From NCBI GenBank assembly GCA_902552185.1, contig CACDFZ010000002.1, forward strand, positions 1 to 64,000: DNA of 64,000 nucleotides, written 5' to 3'. This document shows positions 45,378 to 55,042 of the stretch, one piece after another. Under the pieces are notes generated by a model. It did no database searches. It was not told the origin of the DNA and saw only the letters and a program-made list of their open reading frames with translations. The stretch's first letter is position 1; each line of letters opens with the position of its first letter. A program made the translations under genes and the position numbers. The DNA comes from an uncultured Pelagibacteraceae bacterium. Lineage in GTDB: Bacteria; Pseudomonadota; Alphaproteobacteria; Pelagibacterales; Pelagibacteraceae.

Positions 45378-45719
45378 ATGATTATTAAATATTTAAGTTT
45401 TTTACTAGGGCTAATATGGTCCTACTCATTTATTAGAACACAATCAATTTTTAGTAATAAAACCGCATTATTGTTTAAAGTTTTTATCTCAAAAGTATCT
45501 TGGTTTACTTTTATTGCAGCGTGTTATTTTGGTTACAAAAACTTTTCATTTAAAGCAACATTAATTGGAATTGCTGTGGCTGTGATTATTGTTCATATAA
45601 GTTTTTTCTTTTTATCTAGTTATTTAAGTAAAAAAATAGGACAAGAAAACCTTCTTAAAATAAAAACAGTATTTGAATATGCTTTGATCGCCTTTATTGT
45701 ATATTTTGTTTTCTTTTAA
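45378..45719 (+). CDS. Hypothetical four-helix membrane protein
   Basis: A 113-residue protein with four hydrophobic segments (about residues 1-18, 33-50, 58-78 and 93-112), short loops and few charges. I recognise no family; the topology resembles small-multidrug-like or DUF-type membrane proteins, but no motif supports this. It is 23 bases from the divergent ccdA gene and overlaps the convergent phosphatase gene by 4 bases at the stop. Confidence 0.65.
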   Translation: MIIKYLSFLLGLIWSYSFIRTQSIFSNKTALLFKVFISKVSWFTFIAACYFGYKNFSFKATLIGIAVAVIIVHISFFFLSSYLSKKIGQENLLKIKTVFEYALIAFIVYFVFF

Positions 45720-46267
45720 TCTGTAGCGATAGTGCTTAGAACATTAAATTTTTTATCTGTTATTATTATTTCGCCTGAACTAGGAACTGCATTAGTAATA
45801 GCAGTTATTATACTGTAATGAGTTATTAAAACTAAATTACCTCCATCACCATCCCAATTATTTACAAATGTTTGAAGTTGTTTAAGTTGTTTTGGTTCAT
45901 TTTTTGCAAAAGATGATTGAAAGGTTGAATTTAAAGCAGGAAATTCAAAATAATTATTAAAAGCATATTTTGCAGTATCTTTACATCTACACCATTGGCT
46001 ACTTAGAACTTTATCTACAGGAATTTTATTTTTTTTAAATAGTTTGCCTATTACTTTTGATTGTTCAATTCCAACCTTATCTAGGTTTCGTTGTGTCTTA
46101 CAATCATCAATTTTAAATCCAGGTGGATCTCCACCTCCTGGGGCTAACGCATGTCTAATTAATATTATTTTATCTCCCTCTTTTGCTTCAGCCCATAAAT
46201 CTTTCGCACTTAAATTTTGATAAGTAAAGAGTTGAAAAAAAATTAGAAATAATAAAATTTTTTTCAT
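45716..46267 (-). CDS. Exported histidine-phosphatase-family protein
   Basis: A 183-residue protein with signal peptide (ending LSA) and the phosphoglycerate-mutase-like core: IILIRHALAPGGGDP carrying the catalytic Arg-His, then VLSSQWCRCKDTA and NLVLITHYSIITAITNAVPSSGEI with the second catalytic His. The substrate is unknown; the export signal suggests periplasmic phosphate scavenging. It overlaps msrB by 4 bases. Confidence 0.9.
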   Translation of the reverse strand: MKKILLFLIFFQLFTYQNLSAKDLWAEAKEGDKIILIRHALAPGGGDPPGFKIDDCKTQRNLDKVGIEQSKVIGKLFKKNKIPVDKVLSSQWCRCKDTAKYAFNNYFEFPALNSTFQSSFAKNEPKQLKQLQTFVNNWDGDGGNLVLITHYSIITAITNAVPSSGEIIITDKKFNVLSTIATD

Positions 46268-46641
46268 TTTTTAGGTTTAAAAACTAAACATGTGCCGTTA
46301 TTACAATATCTTTTGCCTGTAGGCTTTGGACCATCATCAAATAAATGTCCGTGATGACCCTTGCAATTTTTACAATGGTATTCAGTTCTTGGATAACCAA
46401 TCAAGTTGTCAGTTTTTGTTTCAAATACATTCGGAAGTGATTTAAAAAATGACGGCCACCCTGTTCCGCTATCAAATTTCATACTAGAATCAAATAATTT
46501 TATTCCACATCCAGCACAATAATAAGTGCCTTCTCTTTTTTCATTATTTAAAGGACTTGATCCTGGAGGCTCTGTGCCCTCTTGCTTTAATATATAATTT
46601 TGCTCAGGAGTTAAATTACTATCCCAATCTTTACTATTCAT
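46264..46641 (-). CDS. msrB: Peptide-methionine (R)-S-oxide reductase
   Basis: MsrB reduces the R epimer of methionine sulfoxide. The 125-residue protein contains the zinc-site pairs CAGC and CKNC, the [11 protein letters not shown] and [23 protein letters not shown] blocks; the Cys of RYC is catalytic. It has no signal peptide, so it is cytoplasmic, in contrast to the exported MsrA at 1510. It lies between cysE and the phosphatase with 4-8 base overlaps. Confidence 0.95.
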   Translation of the reverse strand: MNSKDWDSNLTPEQNYILKQEGTEPPGSSPLNNEKREGTYYCAGCGIKLFDSSMKFDSGTGWPSFFKSLPNVFETKTDNLIGYPRTEYHCKNCKGHHGHLFDDGPKPTGKRYCNNGTCLVFKPKK

Positions 46642-47209
46642 CTTTTACTTTGTCATCAACGCCGTAAGGTTTGAATGTGCCTTTGTTTCCAATTTTAATT
46701 TCTTTAGCAGGAATTCCTATCACTGTTGCATTTTCTTTTACATCATTAACAACAACTGCGTTTGCAGCTACTCTTGCATTGTCTCCAATTTTTACTGGAC
46801 CTAAAATTTGAGCACCTGATCCTATTACAACATTGTTTCCAATCGAAGGGTGTCTTTTTTCATGCCTTTGTCTCTCGCTATCGATACTAGGTGAAATACC
46901 TCCTAATGTAACGGCATGATAAATTGTAACGTTATCTCCAATTTCTGAAGTTTCACCTATCACTACTCCCATTCCATGATCTATAAATAAATTTTTTCCA
47001 ATTTTTGCTCCTGGATGTATTTCAATCCCTGTAAAAAATCTTGCTGTTTGAGAAATAATTCTGGCAATTAAATCAAATCCTGCAACAAAGAAAAAATTTC
47101 CTATTTTATGAAAAAATACAGCTTTCACACCTGGGTAAGTGAGAATGATACTCACTAAAGATTTTGCCGCAGGATCTCTAGATTTAATAGATTCTAAAAA
47201 ATCGATCAT
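46634..47209 (-). CDS. cysE: Serine O-acetyltransferase
   Basis: Makes O-acetylserine for cysteine synthesis. Left-handed beta-helix hexapeptide repeats are visible from about residue 64 ([19 protein letters not shown], then [24 protein letters not shown]), with the catalytic His in FIDHG. The N-terminal helix starts [16 protein letters not shown] start at the ATG complement 47207-47209 (191 aa), because the extension to 47275 is not conserved and would overlap the divergent VOC gene. First of a three-gene run with msrB. Confidence 0.93.
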   Translation of the reverse strand: MIDFLESIKSRDPAAKSLVSIILTYPGVKAVFFHKIGNFFFVAGFDLIARIISQTARFFTGIEIHPGAKIGKNLFIDHGMGVVIGETSEIGDNVTIYHAVTLGGISPSIDSERQRHEKRHPSIGNNVVIGSGAQILGPVKIGDNARVAANAVVVNDVKENATVIGIPAKEIKIGNKGTFKPYGVDDKVKDE

Positions 47210-47267
47210 ACTATGTATATAATGACTACTTGAAAAATTTAAAGAATTATTTATAAAGTCACAAATT

Positions 47268-47666
47268 ATGAGCAAACCATTTCATTTAGCTATCCCAGCA
47301 GGTAATTTAGATACCGCTATTGATTTCTATAAGAACGTTCTTGGATGCAAATTAGGTAATGGAGAAAAAGATAAGTGGATTGATGTTGATTTTTGGGGCA
47401 ATGAACTTACTCTGCACAAAACTGAAACTAAACTTCCAAGAGAGAGACATGACGTAGATATGGGAAAAGTTCCTGTTCCTCATTTTGGAGTTCATTTAAC
47501 TTCAGATGTATTCAATAAAATTAAGAAAAATATAGAACAACACGATAAAGTTAATTATCTTGATAATCCTTACACTAGGTTTAAGGGACAAAAAGAGGAA
47601 CAAGAAACGTTCTTTATAGAAGATCCACACGGTAACGTTTTAGAGCTGAAAACAATGAAGAATTAG
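47268..47666 (+). CDS. VOC/glyoxalase-fold dioxygenase-like protein
   Basis: A 132-residue vicinal-oxygen-chelate protein. The N-terminal [27 protein letters not shown] supplies the first metal His; [11 protein letters not shown] is central; and [21 protein letters not shown] is the C-terminal edge with a Glu ligand. Substrate unknown: glyoxalase, dioxygenase and resistance proteins share this fold. The spacer to the SAM-riboswitch promoter is short. Confidence 0.88.
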   Translation: MSKPFHLAIPAGNLDTAIDFYKNVLGCKLGNGEKDKWIDVDFWGNELTLHKTETKLPRERHDVDMGKVPVPHFGVHLTSDVFNKIKKNIEQHDKVNYLDNPYTRFKGQKEEQETFFIEDPHGNVLELKTMKN

Positions 47667-47669
47667 TCA

Positions 47670-47699
47670 TTGACTAGTATTCATTAAACTTGATATAAT
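47670..47699 (+). promoter_or_regulatory. Sigma-70 promoter for metY
   Basis: TTGACT at 47670-47675, an 18-base spacer and a consensus TATAAT at 47694-47699. Transcription would begin around 47706, immediately at the base of the first riboswitch stem (AGCGCC at 47708), which strongly supports the assignment. Confidence 0.88.
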
Positions 47700-47705
47700 T
47701 AATCT

Positions 47706-47757
47706 ATAGCGCCGAGTTAATACAAATTGCGGGCGCTTAACAAATCCAGCTAAAGCG
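47706..47757 (+). promoter_or_regulatory. SAM-II riboswitch aptamer
   Basis: A 6-bp stem AGCGCC (47708-47713) with GGCGCT (47732-47737) encloses a GAGTTAA/AAATTGC loop, and AGCTAAAG follows at 47749-47756. Order and sequence match the SAM-II pseudoknot (GCGC stem, UUUAA...AUUGC loop, AGCUAAA). Its 3' strand CTAAAGCG (47750-47757) is complementary to part of the following terminator, giving a direct link from SAM binding to termination. Confidence 0.88.
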
Positions 47758-47768
47758 TTAAGTCTCAG

Positions 47769-47797
47769 ACCACCGCTTTAGTCGGTGGTTTTTTTTT
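47769..47797 (+). terminator. Rho-independent terminator of the metY leader (SAM-II expression platform)
   Basis: ACCACCG (47769-47775) pairs with CGGTGGT (47783-47789) around a 7-base loop, followed by a run of nine T. CGCTTTAG at 47774-47781 overlaps this stem and can instead pair with CTAAAGCG in the aptamer, an antiterminator. SAM binding to the aptamer should block that pairing and permit termination. Confidence 0.9.
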
Positions 47798-47810
47798 AAC
47801 AAAATTAAAA

Positions 47811-47868
47811 CCGGGTATTTGAACTGTATTGTACACCTGACATTTCGTCGAAGTACTAAAAAAGGAGG
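47811..47868 (+). promoter_or_regulatory. SAM-V-like riboswitch covering the metY ribosome binding site
   Basis: A stem CGGGT (47812-47816) with ACCTG (47835-47839) encloses ATTTGAACTGTATTGTAC. Downstream GTACTAAAAAAGGAGG contains a GTAC that can pair with GTAC at 47831-47834, and it leads straight into the AGGAGG ribosome binding site (47863-47868). This is the SAM-V layout known from marine bacteria, where ligand binding hides the ribosome site. With the SAM-II element it forms a tandem controlling transcription, then translation. Confidence 0.85.
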
Positions 47869-47875
47869 AAAAAAA

Positions 47876-49168
47876 ATGAGTAAAATAAAACATCCAGAAA
47901 CAATAGGTTTGCATGGTGGAGAATATAGAGCTGATCCTGCAACAACATCTGTAGCTGTACCAATTTACCAAACTACTTCTTATCAATTTAAAAATGCAGA
48001 AACAGCTGCAAATTTATTTGGATTGAAAGAATTTGGAAATATTTACACAAGAATAATGAATCCAACTTGTGATGTGTTAGAAAAAAGGGTTGCGGCTTTA
48101 GAAGGCGGAATGGCTGCTGTAGCAGTGGGTTCTGGTCAAGCTGCGTCGGCTTTCTGTGTTCAAAACGTTTGTCAGGCTGGTGATAATATTGTTTCTTCAA
48201 CAGATTTATACGGTGGAACAGTAAATCTTTTCAAAAATACATTAAGGATGCAAGGTATCGAAGTAAGGTTCGCAGATCCTGCTGATCCAAAAAACTTTGA
48301 AAAATTAACTGATGAAAAAACAAGAGCTTATTATGGTGAGTCATGCCCTAACCCTTATCTAAGAGTTTTTCCAATTAAGGAAGTTGCTGACATCGGTAAA
48401 AAACATGGTATACCATTAATTATCGATAACACTGCAGCACCTGTAATTTGTAAACCTTTAGAACACGGAGCGGCAGTAGTGATGCACTCTTTAACTAAAT
48501 ACATCGCTGGTCACGGTACATCGATTGGTGGAATAATAGTTGATAGCGGAACTTTCGATTGGGTAAAAGATCCAAAGAGACAACCTTTGTTTAATGAACC
48601 TGATCCAAGTTACAATGGAGCGGTATGGGGAAGAGATGTTCCAAAACTAACTGGAGCAAATATTCCTTTTGCGATCAGAGCTCGTGTAGTTCTCTTGCGA
48701 GATTTAGGAGCTCCGTTGTCACCATTTAATGCTTTTCAAATTATACAGGGACTTGAAACTGTTGCATTGAGAATGAAGCAACATTGTTCTAACGCAGAAA
48801 AAGTGGTTAAATTTCTCGAGTCACAGAAAAAAGTGAAGAATGTAATTTATCCAACTAATCACCAAGGTGAAATCAGAGAAAGAGCTAAAAGATACATGAA
48901 AGGTGGCTATGGATCTTTAGTTGGTATGGATTTAGGAACTAAAGAAGCTGGCGCTAAATTCATTGATAATTTAAAGCTGCTTTATCATGTTGCAAACATT
49001 GGTGATGCTAGAAGTTTAGCAATTCACCCGGCATCAACAACTCATAGTCAATTGAATGACAAACAGTTGGCTGAAGCTGGTGTAACACCTGGGTACGTCA
49101 GATTGTCCATCGGTATTGAGCATCCTGACGATATTATTGCAGATATTGAACAAGCTTTAGCTGCATAA
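47876..49168 (+). CDS. metY: O-acetylhomoserine sulfhydrylase (MetY)
   Basis: PLP enzyme of the Cys/Met metabolism family; joins O-acetylhomoserine with sulfide (or another thiol) to give homocysteine. 430 residues from the ATG at 47876, placed 7 bases after AGGAGG. Motifs: TIGLHGGEYRADPATTSVAVPIYQTTSYQF, the PLP lysine in MHSLTKYIAGHGTSIGG, and the C-terminal SLAIHPASTTHSQL. The upstream in-frame TTG at 47819 lies inside the riboswitch and is rejected. Repressed by SAM through the two leader elements, as expected for methionine synthesis. Confidence 0.94.
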   Translation: MSKIKHPETIGLHGGEYRADPATTSVAVPIYQTTSYQFKNAETAANLFGLKEFGNIYTRIMNPTCDVLEKRVAALEGGMAAVAVGSGQAASAFCVQNVCQAGDNIVSSTDLYGGTVNLFKNTLRMQGIEVRFADPADPKNFEKLTDEKTRAYYGESCPNPYLRVFPIKEVADIGKKHGIPLIIDNTAAPVICKPLEHGAAVVMHSLTKYIAGHGTSIGGIIVDSGTFDWVKDPKRQPLFNEPDPSYNGAVWGRDVPKLTGANIPFAIRARVVLLRDLGAPLSPFNAFQIIQGLETVALRMKQHCSNAEKVVKFLESQKKVKNVIYPTNHQGEIRERAKRYMKGGYGSLVGMDLGTKEAGAKFIDNLKLLYHVANIGDARSLAIHPASTTHSQLNDKQLAEAGVTPGYVRLSIGIEHPDDIIADIEQALAA

Positions 49169-49190
49169 TTGCTTTGTGAATTAGATTTGC

Positions 49191-49219
49191 TTGACGTTAC
49201 AACATCTTCAAAATAAGAT
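49191..49219 (+). promoter_or_regulatory. Candidate sigma-70 promoter for the dimethylglycine dehydrogenase operon
   Basis: TTGACG at 49191-49196, a 17-base spacer and TAAGAT at 49214-49219. Transcription would start about 8 bases before the ATG at 49234, leaving almost no leader. Located in the only gap between metY and the dehydrogenase gene. Confidence 0.65.
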
Positions 49220-49233
49220 TTCATATTATTTCT

Positions 49234-51666
49234 ATGAAATCAAAAGCTAAAGTAGTCGTAGTAGGTGGAGGTGTTGTTGGCGTCAGTACGCTTTATCATT
49301 TAGCCAAAAAAGGATGGTCAGACGTAGTTCTTATTGAGCGAAAAGAGCTCACATCTGGTTCGACTTGGCACGCAGCTGGTTTATTGCCTTTATTTAATAT
49401 GAGCTATTCTGTGGGTCAACTCCACAGATACGCTGTTCAACTTTATAAATCTTTAGAAAAAGAAACTGGAAAAAATGTCGGTTTCAGTGTGGTCTCAAAT
49501 ATACGATTAGCTCAAACTCAAGATAGAATGGATGAATATCATCAATACGCAGGTGTAGCAAAAACAATTGGAGTTGATGTAAAATTTTTAAAACCAGAAC
49601 AAGTAAAAGAAATTTGGCCTTTATGTAATATAGAGGGTTTAGTCGGAGCAATTCAGCATCCAGAAGACGGGTATATTCAGCCAGCAGATTTGACACAAGC
49701 TATGGCAACGGGTGCAAGAAATCATGGCGCAGAAATTTATAGAAACACAACTGTCTCAGGAATAAAACAAACTAAAGACGGCTGGGTAGTTCAGACAGAT
49801 AAAGGAGATATAACTTGTGAACATGTGGTTTCTTGTAGTGGTAACTTTGCAAGACAAACAGGAAGAATGGTAGGATTAGAAGTTCCAGTTATGCCAGTCG
49901 AACACCAATACATAGTAACTGAACCACATCCAGAAATTCAAAAAAGAAAAAAAGAAGGTAAACCAGAGATGGGGGTTTTAAGAGATAGCGATAACTCTTG
50001 GTACATGAGAGAAGAAGCTGGCGGATTATTACTTGGTCCTTATGAAAAAGGCGCTCCATGTTGTTATGTCGATGGACCTTCAAAAGATAGCGAGTACGAA
50101 TTATTTCAAGAAGATTTAGATAGATTGGCTCCACATATAGAAGGAGCAATAAAAAGAGTGCCAGCATTTGGAGAAGTTGGTGTAAAAAAAGTTTATAATG
50201 GAGCAATAGCTTACACGCCTGATGGAAATCCAATTGTTGGACCTGCTTGGGGTTTAAAAAACTTCTGGATAAATGAAGGACATAGTTTTGGTATTACAGC
50301 AGCAGGTGGTGCAGGATGGCAATTAGCTGAGTGGATTATAGACGGAGAACCAACAATCGATATGTTGGGTGTAGAACCAAGAAGATATGGTGCTTACGTA
50401 ACTAAATCTTATTTAAAAGAAAAAAATGAGGAAGCTTATGCAAATGTATTTACTGTACACTACCCAGATGAAGAACGAGAAGCTGGTCGACCATTAAGAC
50501 AAGCTCCTTGTTACGATAGATTAAAAAAACTTGGAGCTGTTTTTGGTCAAAAGTTTGGATGGGAAAGAGCAAACTTTTTTGCAGAAAAAGGAGAGAAACA
50601 AGAAGATGACTGGTCATTTAGAAGGTCTAAATGGTTTAAAAATGTTGAGCGTGAATGCAAAAATGTTAAAGAGAATGTTGGATTGCTGGATATGACTGCA
50701 TTTGGAAAATGTAGAATCAAAGGTCCTGGAGCTGAGGAGTTTTTAGATAAACTAGTTGCTAATAAATTACCAAAAAAAATAGGAAGAATTAATCTTTGTC
50801 ACGCATTAAATACAAAAGGTGGGGTTCATTCAGAGTTTACCATAATGAGAGAAGCTGAAGATAGTTTTTATTTAGTTTCTGCTGGTGCATATCAAAGACT
50901 TGATCACGATTGGATACATAAATGGATGCCAGAGGATGGTACTGTTCAATATGAAAATTTAACAAATAGCATGGGGGTATTAGTAGTAACAGGCCCTAAA
51001 GCAAGACAGTTAATGCAAAAGGTTTCCAGATCAGATTTTTCTAATGAAAGATTTAAATGGTTAAGTGCTCAAAATATTAATATTGGATTAGCTCCTTGTA
51101 ACGCTATGAGAGTAAACTTTGTAGGTGAATTGGGATGGGAGTTACATCACCCGATTGAGTATCAAAATCATATTTTCGATCAACTTATGGAGGCTGGAAA
51201 AGAATTCGCTATTAAACCTTATGGTATAAGAGCTATGAATAGTTTGAGAGTTGAAAAATCTTACAAACTAGTGGGTACAGAATTATCAATTGAATATTCT
51301 CCTTACGAGTCTGGTTTAGATAGATTTATTCATCCTAATAAGGGAGATTTTATTGGTCGTGCGGCATTAGACAAATGGAGAGCTAAAGGCTTTTCAAATA
51401 AATTAGTAACTATGGAGATTCACGGTGTTACAGATGCTGATGTTTTAGGGAATAATCCAATTTATGATAATGGATCAGTAGTTGGAAGAGCTACAGGTGG
51501 TGATTTTGGATTTAGATTAAACAAATCTATAGCTTTAGGAATGGTTAAGCCTGAGCTAGCAAAAGTAGGAAAAAAATTAAAAATAGATATTCTTGGTAAA
51601 ATGCATGAGGCTTCTATAGTAGAAGACTCTCCTTACGATGCCGAAAATAAATTACTCAGAGCTTAA
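49234..51666 (+). CDS. Dimethylglycine dehydrogenase-like flavoprotein (FAD + GcvT domains)
   Basis: An 810-residue flavoprotein. Residues 1-400 are a DAO-type FAD domain ([22 protein letters not shown], then [12 protein letters not shown] with the His used for covalent FAD in this family). Residues about 440-810 are the GcvT-like tetrahydrofolate domain ([33 protein letters not shown]). The family demethylates dimethylglycine or sarcosine and hands electrons to ETF. Fusion with etfB, etfA and ETF-QO genes in one operon supports that. Dimethylglycine is preferred over sarcosine because a separate SoxBDAG set is nearby, but this is inference. Confidence 0.85.
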   Translation: MKSKAKVVVVGGGVVGVSTLYHLAKKGWSDVVLIERKELTSGSTWHAAGLLPLFNMSYSVGQLHRYAVQLYKSLEKETGKNVGFSVVSNIRLAQTQDRMDEYHQYAGVAKTIGVDVKFLKPEQVKEIWPLCNIEGLVGAIQHPEDGYIQPADLTQAMATGARNHGAEIYRNTTVSGIKQTKDGWVVQTDKGDITCEHVVSCSGNFARQTGRMVGLEVPVMPVEHQYIVTEPHPEIQKRKKEGKPEMGVLRDSDNSWYMREEAGGLLLGPYEKGAPCCYVDGPSKDSEYELFQEDLDRLAPHIEGAIKRVPAFGEVGVKKVYNGAIAYTPDGNPIVGPAWGLKNFWINEGHSFGITAAGGAGWQLAEWIIDGEPTIDMLGVEPRRYGAYVTKSYLKEKNEEAYANVFTVHYPDEEREAGRPLRQAPCYDRLKKLGAVFGQKFGWERANFFAEKGEKQEDDWSFRRSKWFKNVERECKNVKENVGLLDMTAFGKCRIKGPGAEEFLDKLVANKLPKKIGRINLCHALNTKGGVHSEFTIMREAEDSFYLVSAGAYQRLDHDWIHKWMPEDGTVQYENLTNSMGVLVVTGPKARQLMQKVSRSDFSNERFKWLSAQNINIGLAPCNAMRVNFVGELGWELHHPIEYQNHIFDQLMEAGKEFAIKPYGIRAMNSLRVEKSYKLVGTELSIEYSPYESGLDRFIHPNKGDFIGRAALDKWRAKGFSNKLVTMEIHGVTDADVLGNNPIYDNGSVVGRATGGDFGFRLNKSIALGMVKPELAKVGKKLKIDILGKMHEASIVEDSPYDAENKLLRA

Positions 51667-52415
51667 TGAAAATCTTAGTAGCAGTTAAAAGAGTTATTGA
51701 TTACAACGTTCAAATTAGAGTTAAAGAGGACGGCTCTGGTGTCCATACAGATAATGTAAAAATGTCAACTAATCCTCCCGACGATAATGCTGTGGAAGAG
51801 TCAGTAAAACTTAAAGAATCTGGCAAAGTAAAAGAAGTTGTCGCTATTTCAATTGGTGAAGATAAAGCACAAGAAACAATAAGGAAAGCTCTTGCAGTTG
51901 GTGCTGATAAAGGAATTCATGTTAAAGCTGATAACTACATAGAGCCGTTAGGAATAGCAAAAATATTAAAAAAAATTGTAGAAAAAGAAAAACCGGATAT
52001 GGTTTTTTTGGGCAAACAAGCTATTGATGATGATTGTAATCAAACTGGTCAAATGTTAGCTGCAATGCTTAATTGGCCTCAAGCTACTTTTACTTCTAAG
52101 GTAAATTTAAAAGAGAAGTCTGTTGAGATAGTTAGAGAAATTGATGAAGGACTAGAAACAATTGAAGTAAATTTACCAGCTGTAGTTTCTTGTGATTTGA
52201 GATTAAACGAACCAAGGTTTGCTTCTTTACCGAATATTATGAAGGCAAAAAAGAAACCAATGGAACAAATAAATGCAAAAGATTTAGGAATAGATCTTAC
52301 GAATAGAATTCAGCAAATAAAAGTTGAAGAACCGCCTAAAAGAAAAGCAGGAATTAAAGTTGCAAACGTTGCTGAGTTAGTAAGTAAACTTAAAAATGAG
52401 GCTAAGGTATTATAA
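51666..52415 (+). CDS. etfB: Electron transfer flavoprotein beta subunit
   Basis: A 249-residue protein with ETF-beta marks [45 protein letters not shown] and [28 protein letters not shown]. With EtfA it binds FAD and AMP and carries electrons from the dehydrogenase to ETF-QO. Its start overlaps the dehydrogenase stop by one base and its end overlaps etfA by one base. Confidence 0.96.
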   Translation: MKILVAVKRVIDYNVQIRVKEDGSGVHTDNVKMSTNPPDDNAVEESVKLKESGKVKEVVAISIGEDKAQETIRKALAVGADKGIHVKADNYIEPLGIAKILKKIVEKEKPDMVFLGKQAIDDDCNQTGQMLAAMLNWPQATFTSKVNLKEKSVEIVREIDEGLETIEVNLPAVVSCDLRLNEPRFASLPNIMKAKKKPMEQINAKDLGIDLTNRIQQIKVEEPPKRKAGIKVANVAELVSKLKNEAKVL

Positions 52416-53368
52416 TGTCAGTATTATTAATTGCAGAACATGATAATTCAAAATTAAAACCATTTACTCTAAATGCTATTACAGCAGCATCGAAAATTGA
52501 TAGTGATGTTCATGTTTTAGTAGCTGGAGCAAATTGTGAAAATGTTACAAAAGAAGTGGCGAGTGTTCCGCTTGTTAAAAAAGTTTTATGGTGTGACTCG
52601 CCAAATTATCAAAATTATTTACCTGAAAATTTAGCACCTTTAGTAACAAAGACTGCTGAAAAATATGATCACATTGTAGCATCTGCAAATACGTTTGGAA
52701 AAAATTTTATGCCAAGAGTAGCTGCTGCGTTAGATATTTCACAAGTAAGTGATATCATTAAAGTATCAAGTCCTGATACTTTTATTAGACCTATTTACGC
52801 TGGGAATGCTTTTGCTACAGTCAAAAGCAATGACAAAAAGAAGTGTGTAACAATAAGACCAACTTCTTTTGATCCTGCTGAAAAAACTGGTGGCTCTGCA
52901 CAAGTTGAAAAGATTGAAGCTGTTGATGTGCCGAATTCATCAAAATTTATTAAAAGAGAAGAAACTAAATCAGAAAGACCTGAACTTGGAACTGCAAGAA
53001 TAGTTGTTTCAGGTGGTAGAGGATTAGAAAGTGGAGAAAATTTTAAATTAATTACAGATATCGCTGATAAGCTTAATGCTGCTGTTGGCGCATCACGAGC
53101 TGCTGTGGATGCAGGTTACATAAGTAACGATCACCAAGTTGGGCAAACAGGTAAAGTTGTAGTTCCCGATTTATACATTGCTGTAGGAATCTCTGGTGCA
53201 ATTCAACACTTAGCTGGTATGAAAGAGAGTAAAATAATTGTCGCAATTAACAAAGATGGTGAAGCTCCAATTTTTAGTGTTGCAGACTATGGTTTAGAAG
53301 CAGATTTATTTAAAGCTCTTCCTGAGTTTTTAGCTGAGTTGAACAAACTGAATACTATCCAAAAATAA
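52415..53368 (+). CDS. etfA: Electron transfer flavoprotein alpha subunit
   Basis: A 317-residue protein. The C-terminal FAD-binding block reads VVSGGRGLESGENFKLITDIADKLNAAVGASRAAVDAGYISNDHQVGQTGKVV, followed by YIAVGISGAIQHLAGM, as in EtfA. It partners EtfB and lies between etfB and ETF-QO in the operon. Confidence 0.96.
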   Translation: MSVLLIAEHDNSKLKPFTLNAITAASKIDSDVHVLVAGANCENVTKEVASVPLVKKVLWCDSPNYQNYLPENLAPLVTKTAEKYDHIVASANTFGKNFMPRVAAALDISQVSDIIKVSSPDTFIRPIYAGNAFATVKSNDKKKCVTIRPTSFDPAEKTGGSAQVEKIEAVDVPNSSKFIKREETKSERPELGTARIVVSGGRGLESGENFKLITDIADKLNAAVGASRAAVDAGYISNDHQVGQTGKVVVPDLYIAVGISGAIQHLAGMKESKIIVAINKDGEAPIFSVADYGLEADLFKALPEFLAELNKLNTIQK

Positions 53369-53389
53369 TTAGTTTGATATAGTCATTTC

Positions 53390-54997
53390 ATGGCAAGAGA
53401 AGCAATGGAATATGATGTGGTTATCGTTGGTGCAGGTCCAGCAGGATTAACTACTGCGATTAAACTTAAACAACTCGATCCGAATTTAAGTGTTTGCATA
53501 CTTGAAAAAGGTTCTGAAGTTGGAGCGCATATTTTAAGTGGAAATGTGTTTGAAACTAAAGCTCTTGATGAGTTAATTCCAAATTGGAGGAATGAAAATG
53601 CTCCAATTAAAACAAAAGTTTCAAAGGAGAGATTCCTATTTTTAGGTAAAAAATCATCTTTAAGTTGGCCTACTTGGCTTTTGCCAGCAGTACAAAAAAA
53701 TCATAAAAATTACATTATTAGTCTTGCTAATTTCTGTCGTTGGTTAGCAGAACAAGCTGAAAAATTGGGTGTAGAAATTTTTCCTGGATTTCCAGCAAGT
53801 GAAGTTCTTTATAACGATGATGGATCTGTAAAAGGTGTAGCTACATTAGATATGGGTCTAGACAAAGAAGGTAATAAAAAAGATACCTATCAAGAAGGTA
53901 TGGAATTGCATGCTAAAGTTACTGTTTTTTCAGAAGGTTGCAGAGGTCATTTAGGAAAACAATTAATTAAAAAATTTAATTTAGATGATGGAAAAAACCC
54001 TCAACAATACGGTATCGGACTTAAAGAAATTTGGGAAGTAAGTGAACAACAACATCAAGAAGGTTTGGTTATGCATACAGCAGGCTGGCCATTAGATAGC
54101 AAAACTTATGGTGGAAGTTTTATTTATCATGCAGAAAATAGGCAAATATATTTAGGCTATGTAATAGGTTTAGATTACCAAAATCCTTACCTTTCTCCTT
54201 TTGATGAATTTCAAAGATTTAAAACACACCCAGCGATAAGAAAAATGTTTGAGGGTGGTAAAAGAATTTCTTTTGGTGCAAGAGCTTTAATTGAAGGTGG
54301 AATTCAAAGTTTGCCTAAAATGTATATGCCTGGAGCATTGTTAATAGGTTGTGATGCTGGAACCTTAAATATGCCAAAAATAAAAGGTTCTCATACTGCC
54401 ATGAAAAGTGGAATAGTTGCTGCAGAAGCAATCGTAGAAAATATAAAAAACAAAGCTGATCTATCAATTTACGAAAAGAAATTTAAAGATAGCTGGGCAT
54501 ATAAGGAATTACATGCAGCTAGAAACGTTAAACCAAGTTTTAGTTGGGGGTTGATATTAGGTATAATTTTTACAGGTATCGATCAGATTTTATTTAGGGG
54601 AAAATTGCCATTCACTTTAAAGCATAAGCATGCAGACCATGAAGCTTTAAAACTGGCGAAAGAAATGCCTAAGATAGAATACCCAAAACCTGACGGTAAA
54701 CTAACTTTTGATAAGACAAGCTCAGTTTACTTAACAGGAACAAACCACACTGAAAATCAACCTGTCCATTTAAAATTAAAGGACCCCGAATTACCAATTA
54801 AGTATACACTTCAAAAATATGATGAGCCCGCTCAAAGATATTGCCCAGTTGGAGTGTATGAAGTCCAAAAAGAGAAGTTTGTTATTAATTCTCAAAACTG
54901 TATCCATTGTAAAACATGTGATATTAAAGAGCCTTCTCAAAACATCACTTGGGTTTGTCCTGAGGGTGGCGGTGGACCCAAATATGGCAATATGTAA
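53390..54997 (+). CDS. Electron transfer flavoprotein-ubiquinone oxidoreductase
   Basis: A 535-residue membrane-associated flavoprotein. N-terminal EYDVVIVGAGPAGLTTAIKL and GSEVGAHILSGNVFE bind FAD; the C-terminus carries a 4Fe-4S cluster in RYCPVGVYEVQ, NSQNCIHCKTCDIKEPSQNITWVCPEGGGGPKY. It passes electrons from ETF to ubiquinone, so dimethylglycine oxidation feeds the respiratory chain. 21 bases after etfA. Confidence 0.95.
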   Translation: MAREAMEYDVVIVGAGPAGLTTAIKLKQLDPNLSVCILEKGSEVGAHILSGNVFETKALDELIPNWRNENAPIKTKVSKERFLFLGKKSSLSWPTWLLPAVQKNHKNYIISLANFCRWLAEQAEKLGVEIFPGFPASEVLYNDDGSVKGVATLDMGLDKEGNKKDTYQEGMELHAKVTVFSEGCRGHLGKQLIKKFNLDDGKNPQQYGIGLKEIWEVSEQQHQEGLVMHTAGWPLDSKTYGGSFIYHAENRQIYLGYVIGLDYQNPYLSPFDEFQRFKTHPAIRKMFEGGKRISFGARALIEGGIQSLPKMYMPGALLIGCDAGTLNMPKIKGSHTAMKSGIVAAEAIVENIKNKADLSIYEKKFKDSWAYKELHAARNVKPSFSWGLILGIIFTGIDQILFRGKLPFTLKHKHADHEALKLAKEMPKIEYPKPDGKLTFDKTSSVYLTGTNHTENQPVHLKLKDPELPIKYTLQKYDEPAQRYCPVGVYEVQKEKFVINSQNCIHCKTCDIKEPSQNITWVCPEGGGGPKYGNM

Positions 54998-55042
54998 ATA
55001 ATTCTTGTTGCTTTTGTATTGGATTGGTCTATACGGCTGGTA

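Noticed and set aside
47819-47875. Upstream TTG start for metY
   Set aside because: It would translate through the SAM-V element; the ATG at 47876 has AGGAGG seven bases before it.
47765-47986. Minus-strand reading frame opposite the metY leader
   Set aside because: It lies antisense to the terminator, SAM-V element and metY start, so it is a shadow.
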